Shown here one piece after another: positions 1 through 15,200 of a stretch of DNA of 64,000 bases. Numbering within the stretch: the stretch's first letter is position 1; every line of letters begins with the position of its first letter. Below the pieces are notes generated by a model. That model had not been told where the DNA came from. It saw only the letters and a program-made list of their open reading frames with translations, and did no database searches. A program made the translations under genes and the position numbers. The stretch is from Tridacna crocea (Eukaryota; Mollusca; Bivalvia; Cardiida; Cardiidae), in NCBI GenBank assembly GCA_943736015.1, contig OX031072.1:1492501-1556500 (forward strand), written 5' to 3'.

Positions 1-94
1 TTTATTTGGTTCAAAGTTACATAGGTTAGATATTAGTAATATATTATTATATTTCGTTATCATGTAAATCCAGATCTTATTCTCTACATTACAG

Positions 95-218
95 CTGTCA
101 GTAGACATGGAAGTTATTCAGTTTGGAACAACAGTCATTGATGAAACACTGAAGAAAACATTCACATTGACAAACAGAGGAGCTCTTGGGACTACCTTTG
201 AATTCTTTAAAGTCACTG
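95..218 (+). CDS. CFAP74: CFAP74 exon (first in window), ASH-like module
   Basis: Acceptor TTACAG before 95 and donor GTAATA after 218. Encodes LSVDMEVIQFGTTVIDETLK and onward to FKVTG; ends in phase 1. The xxFGxxxxxxxxxKxFxLxN pattern is the ASH/MSP-type strand repeat. Confidence 0.8.
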
Positions 219-3200
219 GTAATATATTTTTTCTCTTATTTTTTCGCAGCCACTTCAAAATCTTATTGTAAGCAATGTTGCATTGAACCTAATTTTTTAA
301 GATTTTTAAGAATGCAGCAGTTGAGCAAGACAAATTAAAAAAAAAAAGATATTTCAATTTAAATGAGTCTGAATTTCATTGTTAACCCATTACCACACAA
401 TCCCTACATTTGATGACCCTGAAAAAGAAGCCTTTAGAGAACATTGACAAAAAAGTAGAAAATGCTGGTAGCCAGCATTTTATCCTTTTCACACAATGTT
501 TTCTACCCTTCGCAAAACAAATTTCAAAATTTCAGTCGCTTTTATTTTGTCGTCTGAAAATGCTTTCGATTTGGACAAACCTAAAATTTTGTTGTTTGGT
601 AATGAGTTAAAACCCTGCTTGCCAGGGCATGACTCAAATTTCTTGTATTTCTTTCAAAGGTATGAAAGCAAAAACTGCAACCAGTGTTCAGACATCTCTT
701 GGTCGAATGGTGAGTGTAATCATTTTCGTAATTCAATATCTCATTTTTCTTCTACCTTCTTTGCTTTGTTTCTCTCCATTTCATCTCCATTACATCTCCA
801 TTAACCCATTACCAAACAATCCAGAGTTTTAACAATCCTGGGAAAGACGCCTCTAAAAACATTCTTGCAAAAGGGGAAAATGCTTTTTTTCTTTTCTGAC
901 AATATTTTCTACCATATTAAAGACATATTCAGTATTTGAACCAAATTGAATTTGTCGTCTTCAAATGCTTTCACTTTGGACAAATCTACATTTCTGTTAT
1001 ATTGTAAAGAGTTAAGTTTCTTTCATGCTGTTACAACTTGGATCTCTTTTCTTGCATCTCACTGGCTAGGCTGTTTTTTAAGAGAGTGATAGAGTATTGT
1101 CATAGCTCTGTCATTGTGTCTGTATTGTTATCATCATACAAAAAATTGACACTTTTCTGTATCTCAGTTGTTATTGAAATTATATACATGTACCTCAACA
1201 CTGCTTGCATTATTTATTCATAGAGAAACTAGACCATTTCAGGAACAAGTTTCAGTTTTTGAGTCACATTAAGAACAATTTCCAACAACCCCTTGTGGAA
1301 CTAAATTTGTTTTTCCTTATACAATTTCACTTTATTATCAGACAACAGCAGAATCAGTTCAGGCTGTCACTCCTGATGCAGCAACAGAGCAAGACAAATC
1401 TAAAAAGGAAACAACCACAGTTACCGGTGAAAACACAGAAAAGAAAACAGAAGGTAATTAGATTATCTTGGGTTTCTTGATTTTTACTTACAGTCACAGT
1501 AAAGTTCAAATGAATAAAAATCTGTTTATGAAATGAAAGTAAATTTATTTTTTACCATGTGAAAATAAGGCAGTTACTATGACTTTCACGACATGTAAAG
1601 TGCAGTTTGTACATGTTCAAGTCAATGACAGAAAAAAAAATTTTGAAACAAGAGCAAATCCTACCATGTCACATTATCTATTAATTTTGTTTACATCAGT
1701 GATCGCTGACAATTAGCCAACTTCATAGTCATTGTCTGCAGTGACATAATAGCAACATTAAGACCATTCAAGGCCATGTTAATCATTCAAGCCATGGCCG
1801 AAATAAACCCCTCATTATTTTGAATGTTTTGTCCCCATTCTAGGATTCAAAAACATAAAATTTAACTTAATATTATTGATTTCATAAACAGAAACAAAAC
1901 ACAGGCTGATCATGGCTTATTCATTTATCATCAATACAGGAAGAGTTTACTATATCTTTATAAGAAAACAGCTTCAGAATGAGTAATCTTACTCTCCGGG
2001 CTTCTCCATGCATTTTAGCACACATATGTCATGGCAACCAATGCAGTAAATGGCTTGTTCAAGTTTTCTCTGATCTTATATATGTGTCTTGTGAAGGGTT
2101 ATACGATATATTTTTGAGTTAAGAATGGTAAAAATTACCTACTGATGTAAGATGCACACAGTCTAACACTATTTTGTCCCACAGTGACTGCCCTTAATTT
2201 TCTCTAACTTAATTGTAACAGATTAAGATAACACCATGATTCTTATTAGATTGTTTAATGAAAGAAAAATCCATGAAAACAGATACATCAAAGGTGGAAG
2301 AAGAAGGTCAGGGAGGTGAAGGTCAAGATGGAGAAGGGGCTGGTGAAGGGGTTGAAGGAGAGGAACAACAAGGGGAAGGTAAGCCTTTTTGTATCAAATA
2401 AAATCTAATAAAGATTAACTCTTTACCACACAAGCAGGATATAGACTTGTCCAAATTGAAAACATTTGTAGATGTTTTGTAGACAAAAAAGATTTCATGT
2501 ATCACAAATGGGAAAACATTGATAGCCAAAAAAAAAAAGAAAAACTTGTAAAACTTTTCTGAACGAAATGGAAATGTATTGTCATGTTTTCTGCTGTCTT
2601 TCTAAATACAGTAGGAATAGATAAAGACTTTAGTCTTCCATGTCTGGGTAATCTCTGTTCTTCACACAGGAGAGCAAGCAGAAGGCGAGGAGTCTCCAGA
2701 TATGGCTATCAGTGAATATGATGACTATGGGACAATGGACGGCATGAAGGTTGGTCCCATATCAGCTGGAGAGATCGGGCCCTTTTCCTCAACAAAACTG
2801 GAGATCATCTGGAACCCATCAGTACCAGGAAAAGTGGATTCAGAGTTCCTGGTTAACTTCGCTGATCCCCTTTCTGACAGTGTTAGTATAGATATCACAT
2901 TCACATTTACCTCAAGTTTGAATCAGTTGCAATTTCTTTATACCCCAGCAAAATGAATGTTTTCAGGGGTATACTGGAATAAGCCTGTCTGTCCATCTGT
3001 CTGTGTGTCCATCTGTGTACAAAATACTAATAATTGCCTGTTTCTGTGACAGCTCTAGTTTGTTTATGTGAGCAGACTTTGCATTGTATTTGGCAGTATA
3101 GGATGGTATCTTTCTAATCTAGGCTGGTACTCCTTTCCAAAACTAAAACTTGTAGACTCTAGAAAATTTGAAGCTGTTGCAGATGACCATATCATACTGG

Positions 3201-6200
3201 ATAAAAATGAACTGATGTTTCCTGATAAGGTAGAAAACATTGTTGGTAAAGGAGAAAATGTTGGTTATGAAGCTCTTATCCCTATTTAACTCTTTACCAA
3301 AAACAGCAAAATTTTGGACTGTAGACTGGTTTAAATTGAAGACTCTTGCAGAAAACAAAAAACGTGTGGCTAAAAAATTTAAATCTTTTTTGAAAGGGTG
3401 GAAAACATTGTGATAAAAGGAGAAAATGCTTGTAACCAGCATTTTCTCCTTTTCCCACAATGTTTTCAAAAGCTTCTTTCACAGGCTTATTAAAACTCGG
3501 GATTGTATGGAAAAGGGTTAAATAAATGGTTTTTGAAATCATTTGAGGAAAATTGGAAAAGTTGTTACCTTAGACTTCAGCTACTTTTCACATTTAGTAG
3601 AATTGTCAATACAGTACAAGAAAAGCATTACTATTCCTCCAAATTACTCTGCTCTGTGTCATTTAAACTGAGGCTGTTTATATATTTGTAACAGATTTCA
3701 ATCCGAGCCCTGGGTAATGCTATAGATGTACCAGTGTGGGTGGAGAGACAGAGTGTGGACCTGAAGATCTGTATGTATGATAGGCTGTATCAGGATACCA
3801 TAGTGGTCAACAACAGGTAAGGTTATCTTTAGCTGTACCTTACTATACCCTGCAAAACAAATGTTTTTGTGGGTATTTGGAATCAGAATGTTTGTCCGTG
3901 TGTCCTCTGTGTGTTCACCCGTGTGTCCATCTGTGTACAAAAATACTGTCAAAAAGCGGGGGTGGGTGGGTTATAAAGTCACATTCAGTGACAGCTCTAG
4001 TTTATGATACAAATATGGTAAAAATCTTGGTGAAACAGAATGATGAGTAAAGTTGAAGTGGGAGGGGTAAACTATGCTCTTAGATCTTGGATGTTAACCC
4101 TTCACCAAACGATTCTGATTTTTAACAACTTCTGTAAGGAAGAAGTCCTTTGAAAACATTGTGAGAAAATGCTGGTAAGCAGCATTTTCTTCTTTTCTAG
4201 CAATGTTTTCTGCCCTTTGAAAAGCAGATTTTATGTTTTGAGTAATATTTACAAATTTGCAATATCTTTTATTTGGACAAATCCAAATTTTGTCGTCTAG
4301 CAAAGAATTAACCCTTTACCACACGATGTGTTTCAATGACCCTACAAATGAAGGCTTTTGAAAATATTGTGGAAAAAGGAGAAAATGTTGGTAACCAGCA
4401 ATTATTCCTTTTCCCACAACATTTTTGACTCCATCAAAGAGAGAAATCATCATTTGAGCAACATCTGATTTGTAATATGCAAATGCCTTCTATGTGGACC
4501 AGTTCGAAACTTTGTCATTTGATGAAGAGTTGAATAAAAAATTTTGTATTTGTCCTTATTTACAGCGTCTGAAAATCATTGCCATAAGGTTATAAATTTA
4601 TGCTTTGCATCATCTACTTTATGTTTTAGGGCCACAACTGCATTAAGATTGAAGTTTGAAGTTTGCAAAGAACTAAGAAATCATCTAGAACTGTTACCTA
4701 AAACAGGATATATTCAGGCACAGTCTCAGTTTTCTGCACAGTTAAAGTTTTTACCCAGGTAAGCTATCTGTTTTATCTTTGTTTGACCAGCTGGCAAGAC
4801 ACTGTCGAGGTCAAATGTAGGAAACATGTGAAAAAGTATGTTGTTGCAGTATTTTAATGTAAATATCGTTGGAAGTGGTGTATAACACTGTTTAACTCTT
4901 TACCACACGACAAAATTTTAGACTGGTTCAAATTGAAAGCATTTGCAGACGACAAAATAAAGGTGACTGAAAAAATGAAATTTGTTCTGGGAAGGGTAGG
5001 AAACACTGTGGAAAAGGGAGAAAATGCTGGTTACCAGCATTTTCTCCTTTTCCTACGGTGTTTTCAAAAGGCTTCTTTCTCAGGGGCGTCAAAAGTAGGG
5101 ATTGTGTGGTAATGGGTTAAGCAATGTTAATGGTGGAATAGTTGCATTTACAAGCATGCATATATGAGCATTGCTCTGTGAAAAGGGGGTCTAAATGCCT
5201 CTGCAAAAAGTATCAACTCAGGTCAGCCTGCCCAGCCTGCATAATATAGATCCATTTCTGTCAAAAAAAACCCCCTGAATTACGAGGAGTAGCACCCTAT
5301 GCTAACTGACATAAGTCGATACTGTTTGCAAATGAAATAAACCATTTCACAGAGTTTGACCTGTTTCAATTTAATTTCATCAAATCACTACATTACTCAA
5401 TACACACTATACCATTGTTTTTAACTAAGACAGTTGAGTTTTTATTACAGAAAAGGTTTTGAAGAAGAAGCAGGTAAATATTTTGATCCAGAGACAGGTG
5501 TGCTGGAAGCTCCAATGACCATCAGGGTGGCTGATCAGGTATTTCATGACACTTTATATTAAGTGGTATATTTTGTGATATGGAACTTTTTGCAATTTTG
5601 TCTGTTTGTAAACTAATCTTTTTGCATATTTTACCACCAGTATAAGAATAAATAATGACTGTCTTGAATTGGCAAACATTTCAGTACGCAAAGAGGCCAT
5701 AGTTGGTAATACGCAAATTTTTCAACATGCATACATATCCTAGTATATAGTATTTCTGTTACCGACCAGGCTATGTTAAACTTGCAAAAAGCTAAATATA
5801 AAGCACATTTGGAACAAACATTTACAGGAAATGATAGAACCAATATCATTTTTAAAGGTGACCCTTCAGATTTTGGGACGAAAATTTTACAAAAGTGCAA
5901 AGAAATCATCCTTATACTCCCAAAGCCTTTTAATTTTCATTCATAAAACCCTAGTAGTCGAAAACTGTCCGACAACACGAGAAATTAGAGTTTTACTACG
6001 GCCCAGGTTGTCACCAACAGGAAACACATTCTATTTTTAGATCACCAGTTCACTCATTTACTTACAGGAATACACCGAGGAAGCTTCAAACATAGTGTCC
6101 GAAGAAGACATTATGGAAAATAATTATTACATGTTTGTCAGGATAGGGAATTTAAGTGTTATGAGTCACGTGCCAGTCACTTGACATTCCCACAATGCTT

Positions 6201-9200
6201 TATTGATTTTTGGCGCGAAATCTAAAAATAGCTTAAGAGACTACGTAACCTTTTAAGGGAATACCATCGAAATTTTTTTTTCTTGTAATTTTATGAATCT
6301 TAATTATTGATGATTTGTATTATTTTTCCATATGGATTTCAGTGATATATATATATTTTTTAATTTGGTAAGATGTAAAAATTCTAAATACCCTCCTTTA
6401 ACATTAAGTGAAATTTTTGGGGGAAAAAAGGTTGGTTTTTTTTTTTATATATAATCGCTTCTTTTCCCTACAATATTTGCAATGCTATGAACTTTCAGGG
6501 CATAAAAAGCTTGTTTGTGCATGTATAAGTTAACTTTAATGCTCATAAAAATAACTTTGATTCTCACAAGGAACAATGATTTTGAGATAAGAATGCTGTA
6601 GATTAACATAATTATTTGTACAAAAACAGAACACAACATTGTTTTTTTTCTATTTTTGACGAAACATTTAGGATATAGATTACAAGTGCTTCTTTTAGTC
6701 TTGACAAACCAATGTCTTGTGAGGAAAGCTTTTGAAAACATTGTGGTGGAAAAGAGAAAATGGTTGTCCTCAAAATTTGTTTTAAATCTGCCCCTTACTT
6801 ACCATTTGTAGAGGCAATGTGCTTTAACCCTTACCAAACATTCCCTGGTTTTTACAACCCTGAGATAGAAGCCTTTTGAAAACATTCTGAGAAAAGGAGA
6901 AAATGCTGGTACCCAGCATTTTCTCCTTTTCCCACAATGTTTTCTAACATGCTGGAAACAAATTTCAATTTTTGAGTTACATTAGTTTGTCATTTGCAAA
7001 TGCTTTCAGTTTGGACCAGTCTAAAATTTCATTGTTTGGTAAAGGGTTAAAGCACAATTGCTGCACTGGTGTGTTTTATTGTTTCCAGACTGCTCCTGTG
7101 CCCTTTACTGTACAAGCTGTTGTGACTAACTCTGACATGGAGTTTGATGTTCAAGCCATTGACTTTGGTTGCTGTACTATCTACGAATCTGTACAAACCA
7201 CTATTAAGTTGACAAATAAGTCTATTCTTCCTCAGGACTTTGGATTTGTGGGGCACCCAGAGGTATGTTTTTATCTGTATACAGTCCACGCAGGCTGACC
7301 TCTGACAAAACTTGTTGCTTTTGGTAAATTTATTGAATGTACAAGGACCATTCTAGCTCATGATGCTGCCAAAGTTTAGGAAAAATGGATCCATATTATT
7401 CGACAAAGTACTTTGTATAATGCATTACGAATATGTATTCAACCTGCTTTTCTCAGAATGGCATACATATTTTCTGTTAACTCTTTACCACACAATCCCG
7501 ACTTTTGACACCCCTGAGAAAGTCTCCTTTTGAAAACATTGTGGGAAAAGGAGAAAATGCTGGTAACCAGCATTTTCTCCTTTTCGCACAATGTTTTCTC
7601 CCCTGTCAAAGAAAAGTTGCACCATTTGAGCCACACTGAAATTGTCATATACAAATGCTTTCAATATGAACAAGGCTAAGATTTTGTCATCTGGTAAAGA
7701 GTTAAAGTATAGATTGATATGAGACCAAGAATGGTGTTGACTTTAATCCTTAGTGGAGTGTAAGGGTGGGGGAGGGTTCCTTAAAAGTTCAGTTAGAAGT
7801 TCTGCATGATGTTTGCCAAATTTTCAACAGACAAATTTCATCGTTTAATCATATTAATCACACTTTATTGTTGTTTGCAAATGCTTTCCTTTATGAGCAA
7901 GTTACAATTCATTTTATTTAGTAAATAACTAAAGATGTAATGGAACATTACAAAACTTTTTAGTTTAGTTTAAATATATTTGAAGCTGAATGAAAAAATA
8001 GTTCTCAAGATTTACATTAGACACTCTTGGTTATTGCTTCCTAAAAACTGTCTCCTGCTAACTTGTAGTTTAACTCTTTACCAAACGACAAAATTTAAGA
8101 CTGGTCCAAATTGAAAGCACTTGCAGACGACAAAATATGAAACTCAAAAAGTGAAATTTGTTTCCAATAGGGTGGAAAACGTTGTGGGAAAAGGAGAAAA
8201 TGCTGGTTACCAGCATTTTCTCCTTTTTTCCATAATGTTTCAAATGGCTTCTTTCTCAGGGTTGTTAAAAGTCGGGATTGTGTGGTAATGGCTTAACCCA
8301 TTACCACTCAATCCCTACTTTTGACGCCCCTGAGAAAGAAGCCTTTTGAAAACACTGTAGGAAAAGGAGAAAATGCTGGTAACCAGCATTTTCTCCTTTT
8401 CCCACAGTGTTTTCTACCCTTTCCAGAACAAATTTCAATTTTTCAGTCACCTTTATTTTTTCGTCTGCAAATGCTTTCAATTTGGACCAGTCTAAAATTT
8501 TCTCGTGTGGTAATGAGTTAACAAGATATATACTAGCTTTATAGGTAGAATTATGTGCAAATGATTGGTCTGTTATATTGTCATATTTCCCATATTTTCA
8601 GTATGTAGAAGTTCAGCCTAACGATGGATTTGGGACGTTACTGCCCCTAGAGACTATAGAGTTAGATGTGATATTTAGTCCCAAGAAGGCAAGAGACTAC
8701 AAGTTTGAACTGAACTGTAAATCTGTAATAAATAGGCAAGTCATACATGTACTTTGGTTTAACCCATTACCACACAATCCCTACTTTTGATGCCCCTGAG
8801 AAAGAAGCCTTTAGAAAACATTGTTGGAAAAGGAGAAAATGCTGGTAACCAGCATTTTCTCCTTTTCCCACAATGTTTTCTACCCTTCACAAAACAAATT
8901 TCAAATTTTCAATCACTTTTATTTTGTCATCTGTAAATGTTTTCAATTTGGACCTGTCTAAAATATTGTCGTTTGGTAATGGGTTAATTGATATTAGAAA
9001 TAATAAATACCGTAATTTAGAGTAAACAAGGCCCATCCTCATCAACCATTTATAGTCTTATTTGCAAGAATTTTCTGAAATAGAAAGTAACTTAACTCCT
9101 GATGGGCAAAACCAAATGGTTAAGCCAATCAGAAGTTGTATTACATTTTAAAATGTAGAATAAGACATAAAGTGAAATTAGGTATGGTTGGTGAATACAG

Positions 9201-12200
9201 ACACAGGGCAACTTTGGATGATATTAGCATGCAGGAAAGATCAAGTTAAGCACTGCATTCACCCACTACCTAATTTCCTGTCCTCAACCTTAAATACACG
9301 AGTAATTATTGAAATGGTTAGGGCAGAATGTCTCATCTAATCAGATTGAAAGTCTTCAACTTACGAAGTGGAATATGATTTGGATTGGTCAGTGAATAGT
9401 TCTCTAGACTGCATAAAAAATGCAGCATGATCCTGAATGTATACTGTGTGATAGTTTGTGAGATATTTATGCAAAAATAGCCTTAAAACTATTATAATTG
9501 AACTTTTCTCCATCAAATCAGGTGAGCAGTTTAGGAATTAAGCAACTGCTGCAGTCGTTGGCATTGTCTATACTTTGTATCTCTATTGCTGGACATTACA
9601 GTAATACATCTTCTATGTTTTTCTTCTTTAAGAGAGTTCAGAATTCAGTGTGTAGGTGTGGGGGTACATCCACCATTAGACCTGTCTAAACAAGTGATAC
9701 ATTTTGGAGCCACATCTCTCTATGATGTCTCTACTGCCAGAGTGGATGTTGTCAACTCTCATACCAGTATGAATGAATTTACACATCCTGTACCTAGGAT
9801 TGGAAAAGGTTTGTGATCATTGTCACCTTACTTTGATACAGACATAGAGAACAATATTTTTTTTATTTCATCAAGTGAACATCATCAATAATATTTTCAC
9901 ATGTGGCTGCACCACATGTGAAAATATTACTGATGATGTTCACTAAAAGTAAATTTCGATTTTTCAGGGAAAAGGAAAACATGTTCTATTTATTTCATGC
10001 TTTTTGTGGGGACTTAAATCAACATCCACTACATTTGTTTTGGTACTTACCCTTGTTTTACCCATCTGCAAAACAATACGTAACAATATAATGTAAAGTG
10101 ATTGAAATGTAGAGTAAATTATGTCATATTTCAATTTGGATGAGTGACAGGCTATTGTTTTCATATTTCCAATTGCTGTTACATGTTTGAGGGGTGGGGA
10201 AGTTTTTTTTTGCATTTACGGGTTATCTTTTTCTTTCAACTTTGTTTCAGGTGAAATTGCCCCGGTTGGTCCAACATCATTTGAATTTATGGTACCTAAA
10301 GATGCACCTGTCACAATATCTCCATCTGTGGGCACCATTCAACCAGGACAGGTACTTTCTTTACTAATTACCAAATAACAAAATTTTAGGTTTGTCCAAA
10401 TCGAAAGCATTTGCAGGCGACAACATGAAAGCGATTGAAAATTTGAAAGTGTTCGTGAAGGGTAGAAAACATTGTAGGAAAAGGAGAAAATGCTGGTTAC
10501 CAGCATTTTCTCCTTTTCCCACAATGTTTTCAAAAGGCTTCTTTAAATAAAGGCTTCGTTAAATAGAAAATTATCAAATGTTCTTATCATTCTAGGTATC
10601 CTGCATGGCTCAGTGGTAAAGTGTAGGACATGTGACTTTGACGCCCTGGGTTTCAAGCCTCACTGGCTCCACTGGATTTTTCGAGGGAGTTTCCTTTGAC
10701 AAGACACTTCAGGGCCCAGCCTAGTACTGGTGGAAGCCAGGAAATATGTGAATATGGGAGCTGTTGCTTTGATATGAGTGAAATAATGTTGAAACTGGCT
10801 TAAAACACCATTCAATCAATCCATCTTATCATTCTGTCAGAGAGAGCAGTTAGGTATATAAGCACCTAAAACTAGCCTTACAGTTGATCTAGCTTTTATA
10901 GCGATGCGATTTTGTGTATGTCTATCTGTGATAGTTAAGCAGCATGCATTATTGTAAGTGCTGGGATAAGTGACCAAGCCATTGCATGTTATAATAATAA
11001 ATCTATGCAATGTCTTTGTCTAGGCAAAGTTTAGGCAAGAGCTTCACCTTAACTCTTTACCACACGAGAAAATTTTAGACTGGTCCAAATTGAAAGCATT
11101 TGCAGATGATGAAATAAAGGTGACTGAAAAATTTAAATTTGTTCTGGAAAGGGTAGAAAACACTGTGGGAAAAGGAGAAAATGCTGGTTACCAGCATTTT
11201 CTCCTTTTCCCACATTGTTATCTAAAGGCTTCTTTCTCAGGGGCTTCAAAAGTAGGGATTATGTGGTAATGGGTTAATCTTTTTTATAACCCATTTCCAA
11301 TATAATGTTTTCAGTCTGAAGCGCAGACAAATATTTTAGCCATTTCAGTCAATTTTTGTGGTGACTGAATTATTTACTGTTCCTTGATAATGTATTGTCC
11401 CTAAAAATAATTAATTTGAAGATATTTCTTCAATAGCTTGAAAGAGAGAGACAGAGAGCTTCATAAAGAGATCACAAGCCTTTTATCATAATTATATCGT
11501 ATATTTCTACTGACAGAAATGTAGCATACAAGTAAGATTTGCCCCAGTGTTAGAGGAAGATGACATCAGAAAAGAAGCAGTTAGAATGGCCACCAAACAG
11601 CTAGAACAGCAGGCTGAGAGAGAATACAGGGAGGCTCTAAAGAAACAGAAAGAAGCAGAAGAACTGGCTGTATGTATTTAATTGTTTTTTTTTATTTTTT
11701 TTTATTTTCCCATATTTCCAATATTTACCAAATGATTTAGCCAATCAGAGATTATTTTACTTTCAAAGTTAGATAACTATGGAGAATAAGACTAAGAATG
11801 TTCTTAAGAATGGTTGGTGAATACAGACCCTGGTGTTGTCATCGTCTGCGTCATGCAAAAACTTGGTATTTGTAATATCTCTCTAACTACTGAAGATATT
11901 TACTTCAAACTTGGGGCCCGCCCGGGTGGCTCAATGGTGAGCGTGTCAGACTCATGACCTGGTGGTTGTGAGTTCAATACCCAGTTGAGGCTAACTTTTT
12001 TACCGGCGTATTTTCGCCTCTCACCTCTGCTGAAGCATGTGAGAAAAGAAGTTGGTGGCTTTGGAAAGAAAGTAGTGTAAGTATTGGTGTGAGAAAGCCA
12101 GGAAACACATGTGCGTCACCGACCACCATGATATGACCTTAGCTGTTAAAGTGGCGTTAAACCCCAATACAACCAACCAACATCAAACTTGGACAAGTTG

Positions 12201-15200
12201 TTAACAAATAAAAAGGGAACTCATACAACAGGTTACGAATGATATCTTTTTGACTCAGTTAGGCCTCTTTTTCAACTTCAAATTTTCAATGATAATCAAG
12301 CACTTGCAGCCTAGTGTTGGTACCTGCATGCCATGCTCTTGTTTCGAAGTAGGATCAGCTTTAACCCATTACCACACAATCCCTGCTTTTAACGACCCTG
12401 AGAAAGAAAGTTTTTGAAAAAAAATGTGGGAAAAGGAGAAAATGCTGGTTACCAACATTTTCTCCTTTTCCTACAGTTTTCTATCCTATCAGGGAACTTA
12501 AGTATGTTTGTACCAGAGTTGAATTTTTAATCTGTATGTGTTTTTTTTTTTTTTGACTTCTCCAAAAGTTGTTGTGTGGGAAAGGGTTAAAGTAATTTTT
12601 TACATCATGTTTGTTATACCATTTAATTTTTTTAATTTGCTTTTTTGAAGCTGAGTTATCAGAATGTTTCTTTCTTCCTTATTATTTAAAATCATTTTCT
12701 TATGTGTATATAAAGACACAAAAGGGCCTGTCCCTTACAGAAATGACACAGGTAACAAACTAGCACCCTTGATTGTGACATCACATCTTCAAAAATATTC
12801 CTCACAATTTCATGTTCTTAGCACTCTGATGAAGAAGGCTTTTGAAAACATTATGGAAAAAGGAGAAAATGCTGGTAACCAGCATTTTCTCCTTTTCCCA
12901 CAATGTTTTCTACCTTTTCATAGAAAATTGTTATCAATCAAATTGTTGAGCCACATGCTTTTGAATGTTTTTACTTTTTAAGGAGAAGGAAGCATTGTTC
13001 ATAAAGGGAGCACTTTCTATTTTTTCTACTTCAAAAACCCTCTCTCAAGGATCATAAAACATTGGATTATATTGTGAATGCTTAAATTATTACTGTACAA
13101 GTTCAGCTAGGCTATTGTCCCCAAACCAGTTTCAAATTATACAAACAACTAACATAACATTTGAAGGATAGAAAATGTCACATTTCAAATGAATTGGAAA
13201 ACACTGTTGGTATTGGAAAAACTTTCCACAATGTTTTACAAAGCTTTCATTTGAATTTGTATAATAAGCTGTATTTGTAAAGTAAAACCCAACTTTGACC
13301 TAGATACGCACACACCTCCACCCCTCCCCACCTCGCCCAAAGAAGTGTGTTATCTTTCACCATTTACCCCAAATTCCGACTCTAGTCTCAGACTTTTTAT
13401 AGAAGAAAATAAATCAATACTTGGAGATTTAGAGATATTTAAGAAACTAGTCTTGAAGATTGTGGAATTTGCCCTTTTTGAAAATTTCTCCATTTATCAT
13501 GTTTGTTTTTTTCGAACACATTGATTGTAGATACAACATCATGAAAATTTATTGTAGGAAGAATCATTCCACACATGTAATAAAATTGCATTTTTTTCCA
13601 AAATAAAAGCACTAAATATTTCAAATGTTAGATTACAAACTCAGTTTGGTTATGTAAAAATAGGACAGCACAGATGGTTCTTCTGATCAAGTAAGTGTCG
13701 TCATGGTGATATGACATCACTGTCATGTGACTGTAAACTCACCAATGAAAATTTGCTTCACATAGAATACATGATGATGTTGTAGAAATAACTGTAGTAA
13801 CTTTGATGATTTTTTTTGAAGAGAGTTTACATAAATAAATGTATTGGTGGATTATTTATCTTTGTGTCATTATGTTCAAATCTGTGTTTGTCTTTGTGTA
13901 ATCATGCAGTGTGTCTTTTGAGAGTTTGTATGAGTTGCTCACTGTCTGATTCTGTGCTAACTGTCATACATCATTAACTCATTACCAAACGACAAACTTT
14001 TAGACTGGTCCAAATTGAAAGCATTTGCAGACGACAAAATAAAAGTGACTGAAAAATTGAAATATGTTTTGTGAAGGGAAGAAAACAGTGTGGGAAAAGG
14101 AGAAAATGCTGGTTACCAGCATTTTCTCCTTTTCCCTCAATGTTTTCAGAAGGCTTCTTTTTCAGGGTTGTTAAAAGTCGGGATTGTATGGTAAAGAGTT
14201 ATGCAAGTGAGGAAGAATGCTTTTGAAAACATAATGGGAAAAGGAGCAACCATGGATAACCATCCTTTTTTCCAACTTCCCAAAATGTATTCTACCATTG
14301 CCCATACAAGATTCATCAATTGAGCAGCAGTTGATATTTTGTCTACAAAATATTTTCAATGCAAGTAAGTCTGAAATTTTGTTGTGCACTTATCATTACT
14401 AAAGTAAGAGCTTAACAAAAAGAAATTGTAATTTACTACCCCAATTATGGATTTACTCATCCATTTTTTAACCTTTTACCATGCAATCCCTGGTTTTACG
14501 ACCCTGAGATAGAAGCCTTTTGAAAGCACTGTGGGAAAAGGAGATAAGATAGAAGCCTTTTGAAAGCATTGTGGGAAAAGGAGAAAATGCTGGTAACCAG
14601 CATTTTTTCCTTTTCCAACAATGTTTTCTACCCTTCTTGAAATAAATTTCATTTTTGAGTTTTGAGCTATGTTTATTTTGTTATCTGCAAGTGCTTTCAA
14701 TTTGGACAAGTTTTGTTGTTTTGAAAAGAGTTAAAACAGTCAATGGTAATGAAAGACATGAAATCACTATTATAATCAAGCCAAGCTTTTATAGAAGGGG
14801 GACTCCATGCACCCACAACAAGTATCAACCCATGTAAGCCTGCGCAGTTTGCACCGTCTGATTTGTGTCAAAGCTTTTTGCTGTATTACAATTTCCTGTA
14901 TTGCAAAGGACCATTGTACTCCCAGTTTCAGGCGTTTGTTAACCCTTTACCAAAGACAAAACTTTAGATGGGTCAAAATTGAAAGCATTTGCAGACGACA
15001 ATTTCAGAGTGGCTTAACTGATGCAATTTTTCATTGATAGGGTAGAAAACTTTGTGGGGAAAGGAGAAAATGCTGGTTACCAGCATTTTCTCCTTTCCCC
15101 ACAATTTTTTCCGAAGGCTTCTTCCTCAGGGTTGTTAAAAGTTGGGATTGTGTGGTAATAGATTAAACAAAATGAATTTTAGGTATCACTAATTATGTGA

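Noticed and set aside
8321..8521. Recurrent small open frames encoding PLRKKPFENTVGKGENAGNQ-like peptides in many places and both strands
   Set aside because: They are translations of the MITE short arm and palindrome; coding potential follows element orientation, not gene structure.
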